Of a stretch of 64,000 bases of DNA, positions 1 to 8,430 are shown one piece after another (the first letter of the stretch is position 1; every line of letters begins with the position of its first letter). The stretch lies in assembly GCF_002160525.1 (NCBI RefSeq), contig NZ_NFKT01000015.1, positions 50,541 to 114,540 of the forward strand. The letters are read 5' to 3'. The stretch comes from Lachnoclostridium sp. An169 (GTDB lineage: Bacteria > Bacillota > Clostridia > Lachnospirales > Lachnospiraceae). The translations under genes and the position numbers were made by a program. The notes beneath the pieces are model-generated. The model saw only the letters and a program-made list of their open reading frames with translations, had not been told where the DNA came from and made no database searches.

Positions 1-347
1 TCCGTAAAGTCAATGTCATACAGAACTGCCTGGATGTAAAACCCGGTTCCGCCTACAAGAATGGGAATTTTCCCCTTACTGCAGATCTCGCGGATGGCGC
101 GCTTTGCCAGTTCCTGGAAACGCACCACATTAAAGTCCTCCTCCGGTTCCAGAACATCGATGAGATGATGGGGAATCCCGTCCATCTCCTCCGGCCGGAT
201 CTTCGCCGATCCGATATCCATATGCCGGTATACCTGCATGGAATCCGCGGAAATAATCTCTCCGTCCACGGCTTTGGCCAGGGCGATGGAAGTGTCTGTT
301 TTTCCGGCCGCGGTCGGCCCTGTCAGTATAATCAGTGGCTGTTTCAT
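1..347 (-). CDS. miaA: tRNA dimethylallyltransferase MiaA (partial, N-terminal part)
   Basis: This enzyme puts a dimethylallyl group on N6 of A37 in tRNAs that read UNN codons. Only about 115 N-terminal residues are in the window; the gene runs off the left edge. The P-loop GPTAAGKT is at residues 10-17 and the family block [13 protein letters not shown] is at the edge. Two adjacent ATG codons (350 and 347) overlap the mutL stop. The second is better spaced from the AGAGGA ribosome-binding site. It is the last visible gene of the mutS-mutL-miaA run. Its pathway partner miaB lies upstream in the same operon. Identification is firm. Confidence 0.95.
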   Translation of the reverse strand, partial: MKQPLIILTGPTAAGKTDTSIALAKAVDGEIISADSMQVYRHMDIGSAKIRPEEMDGIPHHLIDVLEPEEDFNVVRFQELAKRAIREICSKGKIPILVGGTGFYIQAVLYDIDFT

Positions 348-2497
348 CATACAATCCTCTTGAATTTTTTCTCCAGTTCCCGTTTTGTCATGGCAATAAT
401 CGTCGGTCTGCCGTGAGGACAGTGATAGGGATTGTCCAGGGTCAGAAGTTCCCCGATCAGGGCGTCCACTTCTGCCGCGGAGAGCCTGTTGTTGCCCTTT
501 ACCGCAGCCTTGCATGACATGGATGCAACTTTCTCGTCGATCAGATCCGGCGTCATGGATGTGGTGAGCCCGTCGGAGAGCTCGTCGATCATCTCGAGTA
601 AGAGCTCTTTCTTTGCAATGCCGAAGAGGTTGTCCGGAACCGCGCGGACGGCGAACTCATCTCCTCCAAAAGGCTCGATCTCAAAGCCGATCCGCGAGAA
701 ACGGTCCATATGCTCGGTAAGGACCTGGGCCTCCTGCATGGACAGTGTCAGGATAATCGGGGGACTCAGATACTGGGAGGTAAACTCTCTCGTCTTCATT
801 CCCCGCAGTGTCTTCTCATACAGAACTCTCTCGTGGGCGGCATGCTGGTCGATGATATAGAGACTGTCCTGGAACTGGACGAGCCAGTATGTGTCAAATA
901 CCTGTCCGATCAGACGGTATTCTGCCCGCACGTCCCGTTTGAGAAAGTTTTCTTCGAATAAATCCATCTGCCGCGGCGCTTCTGAAGGAGCCGGATCGGT
1001 CCGGTTCTCCTCCGGGCGAATCGGATCAGTCCCGTCCTCTTCCCGGCGAACCGGATCAGCTCCGTCCTCCTCCTGGTGAACCGGAAGGACGACTTCTTTC
1101 TGTCCGTGAATCTCATTCCGGGCGGAAACCTCCGCGGCGGATTTGCGCTCGTGGTAAGCCATGACTCTCTCCCGCATCTTGCGGATGAAATAGTCTTCAT
1201 CACGGACTTCCGGTTCTGTGGAACGGGCAGGATTCACGGGAGCCGCATTATCCGCTGCCCCGCCGGTCCGGTAGGCCGCAGGCTCCTCCCGAATCTGACT
1301 GGGATAAGACGATTCCGGCTGAGGCTGCGCCTGCGCCTGCATCTGCTGTGTCTGTGACGGCTGTGCCGGTGTCTGCTGCGGCTGTCTGGGTCGCAGCAGA
1401 AAGGGGCTTCCTGTGTTTCCTGTTCTTCCGGACGCATCTGCCGCGGTATCCCCGGGCGCGGGAGCCGGACCGGACACAGGATCCGGGACTTCCGCGCGCT
1501 GGATCAGCTCCGGTTCGAGAAGCGTCCTGTGAACCCCTTCAAAGACTGCGTTATAGACATCCTGCTGCTTCTGGAAACGCAGCTCCATCTTGGTGGGATG
1601 GACGTTGATGTCAATCTCCTCCCCGTTCACCGAGAAGTGGAGAACGGCAAAGGGAAATTTGTGCTGCATGGTAAAATCTTTATAGGCGTCCTCCAGCGAT
1701 TTTGAGATCATCCCGCTCTTTACATATCTTCCGTTTACAAAAAAGTTTTCAAAATTGCGGTTGCCCCGGGTAATGATGGGCTTGCCCAGATAGCCGCGGA
1801 TGCGAAGACCGTTTTTCTCATAGTCAATCTCCAGGAGATTGGCAGCCACATCCCTGCCGTAGACGTTATAAATGACGTCTTTTAACTTTCCGTTTCCCGA
1901 GGTGCGCAGTTTTTCCTGCCCGTTGTTTTTAAAAAGAAGGGAAACCTCCGGGTGGGAAAGGGCCAGGTGGATGAGAAGATCCTGGACATGCCCTGCCTCC
2001 GTCATGGGAGTTTTCAGAAACTTTCTTCTCGCCGGGACATTGTAGAAAAGCTGTCTTACAAGAAACGTGGTCCCGTTGGGCGCGCCGGTTTCCTCCAGGG
2101 ATACTTCTTTTCCCCCTTCGATGACGTAGCGGGTGCCTGTTTCGGCATCCGCCGTCTTTGTAATCAGCTCTGTCTGCGTAACGGCTGCAATGCTGGAGAG
2201 TGCTTCCCCTCGGAATCCCAGAGAGGAAATATGAGAAAGGTCCTCCACGCTGTGGATTTTGCTCGTCGAATGGCGGAGGAATGCACTTCGCACCTCGTCA
2301 GAGGCAATTCCACATCCGTTGTCCGTAATCCGGATAAAAGAAATCCCACCGTCCCGAATCTCTACGGTAACAGAGGACGCCCCTGCATCGATGGCGTTCT
2401 CCACAAGTTCCTTGACAATGGAGGCCGGGCGTTCGATCACTTCCCCGGCCGCGATTTTATCGATTGTAACCTGATCCAGTACCTGAATATGCGGCAT
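347..2497 (-). CDS. mutL: DNA mismatch repair protein MutL
   Basis: MutL couples mismatch recognition by MutS to strand incision and excision. The 716-residue protein opens with a GHKL ATPase domain: [17 protein letters not shown] and [10 protein letters not shown] are all present in the first ~105 residues. The C-terminal domain carries the endonuclease signature [12 protein letters not shown] near residue 550, SCKAAVK, and CPHGRP close to the end. This is the incising type of MutL found in bacteria without MutH. The linker (about 335-520) is rich in Gln, Pro and charged residues. It contains a three-fold ten-residue repeat ([10 protein letters not shown] type) encoded at 992-1081. The stop overlaps the miaA start. 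Confidence 0.97.
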   Translation of the reverse strand: MPHIQVLDQVTIDKIAAGEVIERPASIVKELVENAIDAGASSVTVEIRDGGISFIRITDNGCGIASDEVRSAFLRHSTSKIHSVEDLSHISSLGFRGEALSSIAAVTQTELITKTADAETGTRYVIEGGKEVSLEETGAPNGTTFLVRQLFYNVPARRKFLKTPMTEAGHVQDLLIHLALSHPEVSLLFKNNGQEKLRTSGNGKLKDVIYNVYGRDVAANLLEIDYEKNGLRIRGYLGKPIITRGNRNFENFFVNGRYVKSGMISKSLEDAYKDFTMQHKFPFAVLHFSVNGEEIDINVHPTKMELRFQKQQDVYNAVFEGVHRTLLEPELIQRAEVPDPVSGPAPAPGDTAADASGRTGNTGSPFLLRPRQPQQTPAQPSQTQQMQAQAQPQPESSYPSQIREEPAAYRTGGAADNAAPVNPARSTEPEVRDEDYFIRKMRERVMAYHERKSAAEVSARNEIHGQKEVVLPVHQEEDGADPVRREEDGTDPIRPEENRTDPAPSEAPRQMDLFEENFLKRDVRAEYRLIGQVFDTYWLVQFQDSLYIIDQHAAHERVLYEKTLRGMKTREFTSQYLSPPIILTLSMQEAQVLTEHMDRFSRIGFEIEPFGGDEFAVRAVPDNLFGIAKKELLLEMIDELSDGLTTSMTPDLIDEKVASMSCKAAVKGNNRLSAAEVDALIGELLTLDNPYHCPHGRPTIIAMTKRELEKKFKRIV
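992..1081. repeat. 30-bp minisatellite inside the mutL linker
   Basis: Three head-to-tail 30-bp units start at 992, 1022 and 1052, each beginning CGGATC on the plus strand. A partial fourth unit starts at 1082. On the coding strand they give a ten-residue repeat of the EEDGxDPxRx type in the MutL interdomain linker. The period is a multiple of three, so copy-number change would keep the frame. Confidence 0.8.
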
Positions 2498-2526
2498 AAC
2501 TGTCTCCTTTTTGTGTTATAGCTGTA

Positions 2527-5178
2527 CTACCAGCGGTTCTTCAGTTTGTTCTGCAGCCGGTAGATGGTGTTGAGCGCCTCGATGGGCGTAAGGTTGCCCA
2601 CATCAATGTTTTTGAGTTCCTCCAGGACATCGTCATCCTTAACAGTGTCGAAGAGGGACATCTGCGCGATATCCACCTCGTCATATTTTTTCACTTTATG
2701 TTTTTTCTTTACGACCCGTTCTTTGGATGCGATCTCGCTGACTCTGGCAGTGACGTCAGCGTCGCTTAACTCCTGAACGATCTCCTTGGCGCGCTCGATC
2801 ACCAGATCGGGAACCCCTGCCAGTTTTGCAACCTGGATTCCGTAGCTCTTGTCCGCCCCGCCTTTGACGATCTTGCGCAGGAATACGATATCATCGCCTT
2901 TTTCCTTGACGGCGATACAGTAGTTGTTTACATTGTCGATCTTTCCCTCCAGCTCGGTCAGTTCATGGTAGTGGGTGGCAAAGAGGGTCTTGGCTCCCAG
3001 AAGACGGCTGTCACTGATATATTCCACAACCGCCCAGGCAATGGAAAGACCGTCAAAGGTACTGGTTCCTCTTCCGATCTCATCCAGGATAAGAAGGCTT
3101 TTTGAGGTCGCATTTCTCAGGATGTTGGCAACCTCCGTCATCTCCACCATGAAAGTACTCTGGCCGGATGCCAGGTCATCGGAAGCTCCCACTCTCGTAA
3201 AGATACGGTCGGACAGACCGATATCCGCGCTTGACGCGGGGACAAAGGAGCCGATCTGCGCCATCAGGGCAATCAGCGCGGTCTGGCGCATGTAGGTGGA
3301 TTTTCCTGCCATGTTGGGGCCGGTGATAATGGAGATCCGGTTCTTTTTATCATCAAGATACGTGTCGTTTGCAATGAACATGTCGTTGGGAATCATCCTC
3401 TCTACCACAGGATGACGTCCCTCTTTGATGTTGATCACTCCTTTTTCGTTAATCTTCGGGCGGACATAGTTGTTCCGCTCCGCGACCAGAGCCAGGGAGG
3501 CGAATACGTCCAGCCCCGCGACCGCCCGTGCTGTGCGCTGGATCCGCTCCACCTGAGCGGCAATGGTATCCCGGACTTCGCAGTAGAGGTCGTACTCCAG
3601 GGCATAGAGCTTGTCTTCCGCCCCAAGGATCATATCCTCCAGCTCCTTGAGTTCCGGCGTGATGTATCTCTCCGCATTGGCGAGCGTCTGTTTTCTCATA
3701 TAATAATCGGGCACCATGGATTTGTAGGAGTTTGTCACTTCCAGGTAGTAGCCGAATACTTTGTTGTATTTGACCCGCAGATTTTTGATTCCGGTTTTCT
3801 CCCGCTCGTCATTTTCTAGTTTTGCCAGCCAGTCCTTTCCGTCGGATTTGGCGCGGCGGAGTTTGTCCACTTCCTCGTTGTAGCCGTCCTTGATGATATT
3901 TCCTTCCTTCATGGCGAGGGGCGGTTCATCGCGGATGGCGCGGGTGACCAGATCGCACAGATCCGTAAGGGCATCCAGGTCCTTATAAATCTCCCGGAGC
4001 AGAGGCGTCTGCATCTCCTCCAGAATACAGCGGATGTGGGGGAGCATTTCCAGGGAAGTCTTAAAAGCCGTCAGATCCCGGGGATTGGCGGATCCGTAGG
4101 TGATCTTTGTGATCAGCCGCTCCAGATCGTAGACCGGAGTCAGGTATTCCCGGATCTCCTCCCGGGAAATAGCCTGGTTTTTCAGCTCCTCCACGGCATC
4201 CAGCCGACGGATGATCTCCGCCTTGTCGATCAGGGGCTGCTCCACATATTTGCGCAGAGTCCTTGCGCCCATGGCTGTTTTCGTCTTGTCCAGAACCCAG
4301 AGGAGGGATCCCCTCTTCTGCTTCTCACGCAGCGTCTCGCACAGCTCCAGATTCCTCCGGGTGGAACTGTCCAGCATCATATATTTTCCCGCGGCATACG
4401 GTGTGATGTGGGTCAGGTTGGACAGGGAGTTCTTCTGTGTCTCGAGCAGGTATGTAAGCAGGGCGCCGGCGCTGATGATCCCGCAGTCATAATCCTCCAG
4501 CCCGAGTCCCTTGAAGTCCCGGACATGGAAATGTTCCAGAAGCTTCTGCCGGCAGATATCATCGTCAAAATACCAGGAGTCCAGAGAATAGATCGTGATT
4601 CCCAGCCGGTCCCTGAGACCGTCCAGATCCATTCCGCTCATATAGAACGCCTCGTTGCAGATGATCTCGGATGGAGAGAATTTGTATATCTCATCCATCA
4701 GTTTGGAACTGTCCGGTATCTCTGTCACGAAATAGTCTCCTGTGGTGATGTCTGCAATGGATACGCCATAGCGGTCCGCAATGTAGACGATACACATGAT
4801 ATAATTGTTCTTTGTCTCGTCCAGAGCCTGCGGATCCACGTTGGTCCCCGGCGTCACGATACGTACCACATCCCGCTTTACAAGCCCTTTTGCTGTCTTG
4901 GGATCCTCCAGCTGTTCACAGATTGCCACCTTGTATCCTTTGGAAACCAGCCGGTTCAGATATCCCTCCACGGCGTGATAGGGTACGCCGCACATGGGCG
5001 CGCGCTCCTCCTGGCCGCAGTTTTTCCCGGTGAGTGTGATCTCCAGCTCCCTCGACGCTGTGAGTGCGTCGTCGAAGAACATCTCATAGAAATCGCCCAG
5101 TCTATAAAAGAGAATGCAGTCCGGATACTGTGATTTTGTCTCCATATACTGTTTCATCATTGGTGTTAATTCAGCCAC
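2527..5178 (-). CDS. mutS: DNA mismatch repair protein MutS
   Basis: MutS binds mismatches and small loops and recruits MutL in an ATP-dependent way. The 883-residue length is typical. The mismatch-reading Phe-Tyr-Glu is at residues 30-32 (GDFYEMF). The ATPase domain shows Walker A GPNMAGKST near 621-629, Walker B LLILDEIGRGTSTFDG and the FATHYHEL block. It ends 29 bp upstream of mutL, so the two are surely co-transcribed. The start ATG gives a normal MutS N-terminus (residues TPMMKQYMETK). Confidence 0.98.
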   Translation of the reverse strand: MAELTPMMKQYMETKSQYPDCILFYRLGDFYEMFFDDALTASRELEITLTGKNCGQEERAPMCGVPYHAVEGYLNRLVSKGYKVAICEQLEDPKTAKGLVKRDVVRIVTPGTNVDPQALDETKNNYIMCIVYIADRYGVSIADITTGDYFVTEIPDSSKLMDEIYKFSPSEIICNEAFYMSGMDLDGLRDRLGITIYSLDSWYFDDDICRQKLLEHFHVRDFKGLGLEDYDCGIISAGALLTYLLETQKNSLSNLTHITPYAAGKYMMLDSSTRRNLELCETLREKQKRGSLLWVLDKTKTAMGARTLRKYVEQPLIDKAEIIRRLDAVEELKNQAISREEIREYLTPVYDLERLITKITYGSANPRDLTAFKTSLEMLPHIRCILEEMQTPLLREIYKDLDALTDLCDLVTRAIRDEPPLAMKEGNIIKDGYNEEVDKLRRAKSDGKDWLAKLENDEREKTGIKNLRVKYNKVFGYYLEVTNSYKSMVPDYYMRKQTLANAERYITPELKELEDMILGAEDKLYALEYDLYCEVRDTIAAQVERIQRTARAVAGLDVFASLALVAERNNYVRPKINEKGVINIKEGRHPVVERMIPNDMFIANDTYLDDKKNRISIITGPNMAGKSTYMRQTALIALMAQIGSFVPASSADIGLSDRIFTRVGASDDLASGQSTFMVEMTEVANILRNATSKSLLILDEIGRGTSTFDGLSIAWAVVEYISDSRLLGAKTLFATHYHELTELEGKIDNVNNYCIAVKEKGDDIVFLRKIVKGGADKSYGIQVAKLAGVPDLVIERAKEIVQELSDADVTARVSEIASKERVVKKKHKVKKYDEVDIAQMSLFDTVKDDDVLEELKNIDVGNLTPIEALNTIYRLQNKLKNRW

Positions 5179-5274
5179 ATTCCTACTCCTTTTTCTGTGA
5201 AATAATCTTGGAAGGGCAAAAAAGCCCCTTCAAAACAGTATAACATTTTTGAAAATCCAGTTCAACAAAAGAAA

Positions 5275-5691
5275 TTAAAGTACATGAAACCCAGGTTTTT
5301 CTTCCCGGTAAACGTAGTGCAGAATGAAGCCGCTCATGAGGATTCCGACTGCACAGAGCCCGGAAAAAATAATGGCAAAAGGCAGGCAGATCTGTCCCAT
5401 CAGTTGAAAGGGCAGCCCCGAGTAATCCCAGACATTCCAGTGCAGAATGCGGTTGACAATGATTCCTGTAATAAATTCGCCGGCGGTCACAAATGTGACG
5501 CACCAGAGCACCTGCTTCCACAGCGGCGCCGTCCAGTGCGTCCATATGCCCTGCTGGGCACAGAAAATCAGGCAGATCCCTCCCAGCAGAAACATGGTCC
5601 AGTGGGAGAATCCGCGGAAAATCATCTCGAACCCGTAGTAGATCGTGCCGCCCAGTGCGCCCAGAAACAAGTACTCGCTAACCTTTCTCAC
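5275..5691 (-). CDS. Small membrane protein, putative ABC-transporter type IV (PF06541-like)
   Basis: A 138-residue protein with about four hydrophobic helices and a conserved look (GGTIYYGFEMIFRG near the start, WDYSGLPFQLMGQICLPFA in the middle). This matches my memory of the PF06541 family, called putative ABC transporter permease type IV. The family function is not established, and no ATP-binding partner is adjacent. It lies between miaB and mutS in the same orientation with roughly 100-180 bp gaps, so it may have its own promoter. Family assignment is moderate. Confidence 0.65.
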   Translation of the reverse strand: MRKVSEYLFLGALGGTIYYGFEMIFRGFSHWTMFLLGGICLIFCAQQGIWTHWTAPLWKQVLWCVTFVTAGEFITGIIVNRILHWNVWDYSGLPFQLMGQICLPFAIIFSGLCAVGILMSGFILHYVYREEKPGFHVL

Positions 5692-5874
5692 AAAAAACGC
5701 CCTCTCCTGTCTATGATGTGGAGGACTGACGTATCACAGGAAACCCTGCAATGCGCAGTTCTCTGACTATAGATAGTTTGGGCAGTTTTTCTTCTTTTTA
5801 TTGATGGAAAAATTTCTTTTTTATTTATTGATGGATAATTCTATTACCTGGGAAAATTTCATCAGCAGGAATTT

Positions 5875-7341
5875 TCACTTACAATCCATATCAACAGCCT
5901 CACCGAGATAATAGAATCCCCGGCATTCGTCCAGACGGACCTTCACAATCTTTCCGATCAGGGATTCGTCTCCCGGAAAATGGACGAGAAGATTGTTTCC
6001 GAGGCGCCCCGTCATCAGCTGCGGATCATGGTCGTTTACGCTCTCCACAAGGACAGCCTGCACGGTTCCCTGATGGACGGCGCAGACTTCAGAGGCGATC
6101 TCCTGGACTTCTTTCAGAAGCCGGTCAAAACGGTCCTTTACCACATCTTCCGGCACCTGGTCCGGCATAGCTGCCGCCGGCGTGCCTGTCCGTTTGGAGT
6201 AGATGAACGTAAATGCGCTGTCGAACCGGACTTTTCTGACCACGTCCAGCGTCTCCTGGAAATCCTCCTCGGTCTCACCCGGAAATCCCACAATGATATC
6301 CGTTGTCAGGGAAATCCCCGGAACAGCCCGGCGTATTTTCTCCACAAGATCCAGATAGTGCTCTTTGGTGTATCTCCGGTTCATCTTCTCCAGAATCCTG
6401 GTACTTCCCGACTGCATGGGAAGATGCAGATGGGGACAGATCTTTTTCGAGCTTCCCATAACTTCGATCAGCTCGTCGGAGAGATCCTTGGGATGGGAGG
6501 TCATAAAACGGATCCGTTCCAGACCTTCGATCTTCTCGATCTCCTGAAGAAGCCGGGCAAAGCTCATGGGCGAATCAAAAGTCTTTCCGTAGGAGTTGAC
6601 ATTCTGGCCCAGGAGCATGACCTCCACCACGCCGTCAGCCACAAGCCGCTCGATTTCCCGGATAATGGCGCGGGGATCCCGGCTTCTCTCCCGCCCTCTC
6701 ACATAGGGGACAATGCAGTAGCTGCAGAAATTGTTGCAGCCGAACATGATGTTTACCCCGGATTTGAAGGAATATTTCCGTTCGCTCGGGAGATCTTCCA
6801 CGATCTTATCCGTGTCTTTCCAGATGTCAATAACCATGCGTCCCGGCGACTGCAGGCAGACATACAGAAGTTCGGCAAATTTGTAAATGTTGTGGGTACC
6901 GAAAATGAGATCCACAAAGCGGTAGCTTTTTTTCAGCTTCTCTACCACTTCCGGCTCCTGCATCATACATCCGCAGAGCGCAATCTTCATGTCCGGATTC
7001 TTCTTCTTTGTGCGGCTTAACTGTCCCAGATGTCCGTAAACTTTCTGGTTTGCGTTTTCCCGGACGGTACAGGTGTTGTAGATGACGAAATCCGCCTTCT
7101 GTTCGTCGGTTTCTTCCGTATAGCCCACCTGTTCCAGGATGCCGGCAAGCTTTTCCGAATCTCTGGCGTTCATCTGGCATCCCATATTTACGACGCAGGC
7201 TTTCGGCAGGCGTTCGTTCTTTTTCTGAAAATCACTGACCCACTCCCGGCATTTTGCCATAAAATAATACTGTCTTGCAGGCTCCTCTGCCGGGGGCTCT
7301 GCAGTCAGATCAATTCTATCGAAATTAAGTTCGTTAAACAT
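5875..7341 (-). CDS. miaB: tRNA-2-methylthio-N6-dimethylallyladenosine synthase MiaB
   Basis: A radical SAM methylthiotransferase that converts i6A37 to ms2i6A37 in tRNA, acting after MiaA. The N-terminal domain has the three auxiliary-cluster cysteines (MGCQMN, YNTC, CGCMM). The radical SAM CxxxCxxC is in FGCNNFCSYC near residue 205. A TRAM-like domain closes the protein. At 488 residues it has the longer N-terminal extension (about 45 residues before the first domain) common in clostridial MiaB. It shares the operon with miaA. Confidence 0.97.
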   Translation of the reverse strand: MFNELNFDRIDLTAEPPAEEPARQYYFMAKCREWVSDFQKKNERLPKACVVNMGCQMNARDSEKLAGILEQVGYTEETDEQKADFVIYNTCTVRENANQKVYGHLGQLSRTKKKNPDMKIALCGCMMQEPEVVEKLKKSYRFVDLIFGTHNIYKFAELLYVCLQSPGRMVIDIWKDTDKIVEDLPSERKYSFKSGVNIMFGCNNFCSYCIVPYVRGRERSRDPRAIIREIERLVADGVVEVMLLGQNVNSYGKTFDSPMSFARLLQEIEKIEGLERIRFMTSHPKDLSDELIEVMGSSKKICPHLHLPMQSGSTRILEKMNRRYTKEHYLDLVEKIRRAVPGISLTTDIIVGFPGETEEDFQETLDVVRKVRFDSAFTFIYSKRTGTPAAAMPDQVPEDVVKDRFDRLLKEVQEIASEVCAVHQGTVQAVLVESVNDHDPQLMTGRLGNNLLVHFPGDESLIGKIVKVRLDECRGFYYLGEAVDMDCK

Positions 7342-7367
7342 TTCCCTAAGTGTTTTCCTTTCTTTCT

Positions 7368-7550
7368 CTATACAAACTGATTTCTCTGTGCATCATATTC
7401 ATAATCAATCGATGAAAGTTTTTCTGTGAGCTCCTCCCGGTCGATCTGCATATCTTCGCACATCTCGTCCAGGGAGTGATAAAAATCTCTGAGTTTTGTA
7501 TTCACAACGCTCAGAAGAATCATCGGATCTTTTGGCAGTCCGGTAAACAT
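7368..7550 (-). CDS. DUF4250 domain protein
   Basis: A 60-residue protein with LPKDPMILLSVVNTKLRD at the start, the pattern I associate with DUF4250, a small family of unknown function in Clostridia. The predicted helix-rich body contains the residues SLDEMCEDMQ. It overlaps the 3' end of the upstream cyclo-ligase gene by 31 bp and precedes miaB, so translation is probably coupled. No catalytic residues can be proposed. Confidence 0.75.
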   Translation of the reverse strand: MFTGLPKDPMILLSVVNTKLRDFYHSLDEMCEDMQIDREELTEKLSSIDYEYDAQRNQFV

Positions 7551-8116
7551 TCGATGATCTCCTTTCCTGTAATAATAATCTCTGCGGGGATATCTGATGG
7601 CTCTGCGGGGACGGATGGAATGAGCTGCTCCGGAAAGCAGAGGGCTGCCCTCCGGCAGAGCGGAAAGCGTGACAGATACGTATCGTAGTAGCCTCCGCCA
7701 TAACCGAGGCGGTTTCCCCGGCAGTCGAAGGCGGCCCCGGGCATGATGATCAGAGTATCCTCATCCGGAACCGCTTCTTCTGCCGGAGGGCCTGCCGGTT
7801 CGGGAATCCCGAATGTTCCGGGAGTGAGCTGATCAAGGTTCTGTATGTAATAGAACTCCATTTCTCTCTTCCCCAGAACCTTCGGCACCGCCGTCCTTTT
7901 TCCGCGCCGCAGCGACTCTTCCAGAATGTGAAAGGTTTCTGCTTCATCCCGGAAGGACACATAGCAGAACACTTTCTTTGCGTTTATGTAAAGAGGGCAC
8001 GAAAAGAGCAGCCCCGCCATCTCCCGGGAAAGTTCTTCTCTCCGACCGGGAGACATGGCTGCTCTCCTTGCTAATGCCTGTGCCCTAATTTCCTTCTTGG
8101 CTTCCGTATTTTTCAC
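7520..8116 (-). CDS. 5-formyltetrahydrofolate cyclo-ligase
   Basis: Converts 5-formyl-THF to 5,10-methenyl-THF using ATP, recycling an inhibitory folate. The 198-residue protein has the expected N-terminal Lys/Arg-rich helix (KKEIRAQALARR), the block KVFCYVSFRDEAET, and the C-terminal signature GAAFDCRGNRLGYGGGYYD that binds ATP and folate. The start overlaps ynzC by 32 bp and the end overlaps the DUF4250 gene, making a tightly packed operon. Known as yqgN in Bacillus and fau or ygfA in Escherichia coli. Confidence 0.93.
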   Translation of the reverse strand: MKNTEAKKEIRAQALARRAAMSPGRREELSREMAGLLFSCPLYINAKKVFCYVSFRDEAETFHILEESLRRGKRTAVPKVLGKREMEFYYIQNLDQLTPGTFGIPEPAGPPAEEAVPDEDTLIIMPGAAFDCRGNRLGYGGGYYDTYLSRFPLCRRAALCFPEQLIPSVPAEPSDIPAEIIITGKEIIECLPDCQKIR

Positions 8117-8306
8117 CGAGATTCACAACCGTTCCGTCTTTTTCTTCGATATCGATATTGTTGAGCTGGGAGCGAAGATTTCTCTTTACCAGCTCCAGAT
8201 ATTCCTGCCGGAGAATCTTCTGCTCTTTCCTCTCCGCATCGGTCAGCCCTTCGGCTTTCGATTTGCGGTACAGCTCGTTGATCCGTTTTATCTTATTCTG
8301 ATCCAT
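8085..8306 (-). CDS. UPF0291 protein, YnzC family (DUF896)
   Basis: A 73-residue, highly charged helical protein beginning MDQNKIKRINELYRKSK and including GLTDAERKEQKILRQEYL, the typical UPF0291/DUF896 pattern. In Bacillus subtilis ynzC is in the SOS-regulated yneA operon; its molecular role is unclear. It is the first gene of the leftward operon and lies just downstream of a good sigma-A-like promoter at 8357-8385. Confidence 0.88.
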   Translation of the reverse strand: MDQNKIKRINELYRKSKAEGLTDAERKEQKILRQEYLELVKRNLRSQLNNIDIEEKDGTVVNLGEKYGSQEGN

Positions 8307-8356
8307 GGTATTCCCTCTTGTCTTTTTGTTTCTTCTGATGTCATTTGACGCACAGT

Positions 8357-8385
8357 ATTATACACGATTCCTGCTGATTCGTCCA
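8357..8385 (-). promoter_or_regulatory. Predicted sigma-A promoter of the ynzC-miaA operon
   Basis: On the minus strand the -35-like TGGACG (8380-8385) is separated by 17 bp from a perfect -10 TATAAT (8357-8362). It lies about 50 bp upstream of ynzC and is the only strong promoter I noticed before that operon. Confidence 0.6.
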
Positions 8386-8430
8386 GTACCGGAATCGGTT
8401 CAGCAGCTCTGACGGGCAAAATCAATTATC

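Noticed and set aside
4036..5133. 365-residue frame on the plus strand inside mutS
   Set aside because: Shadow of mutS; no ribosome-binding site and no recognisable motifs, while mutS is certain.
5980..7020. 346-residue frame on the plus strand inside miaB
   Set aside because: Antisense shadow of miaB, which has clear radical SAM motifs.
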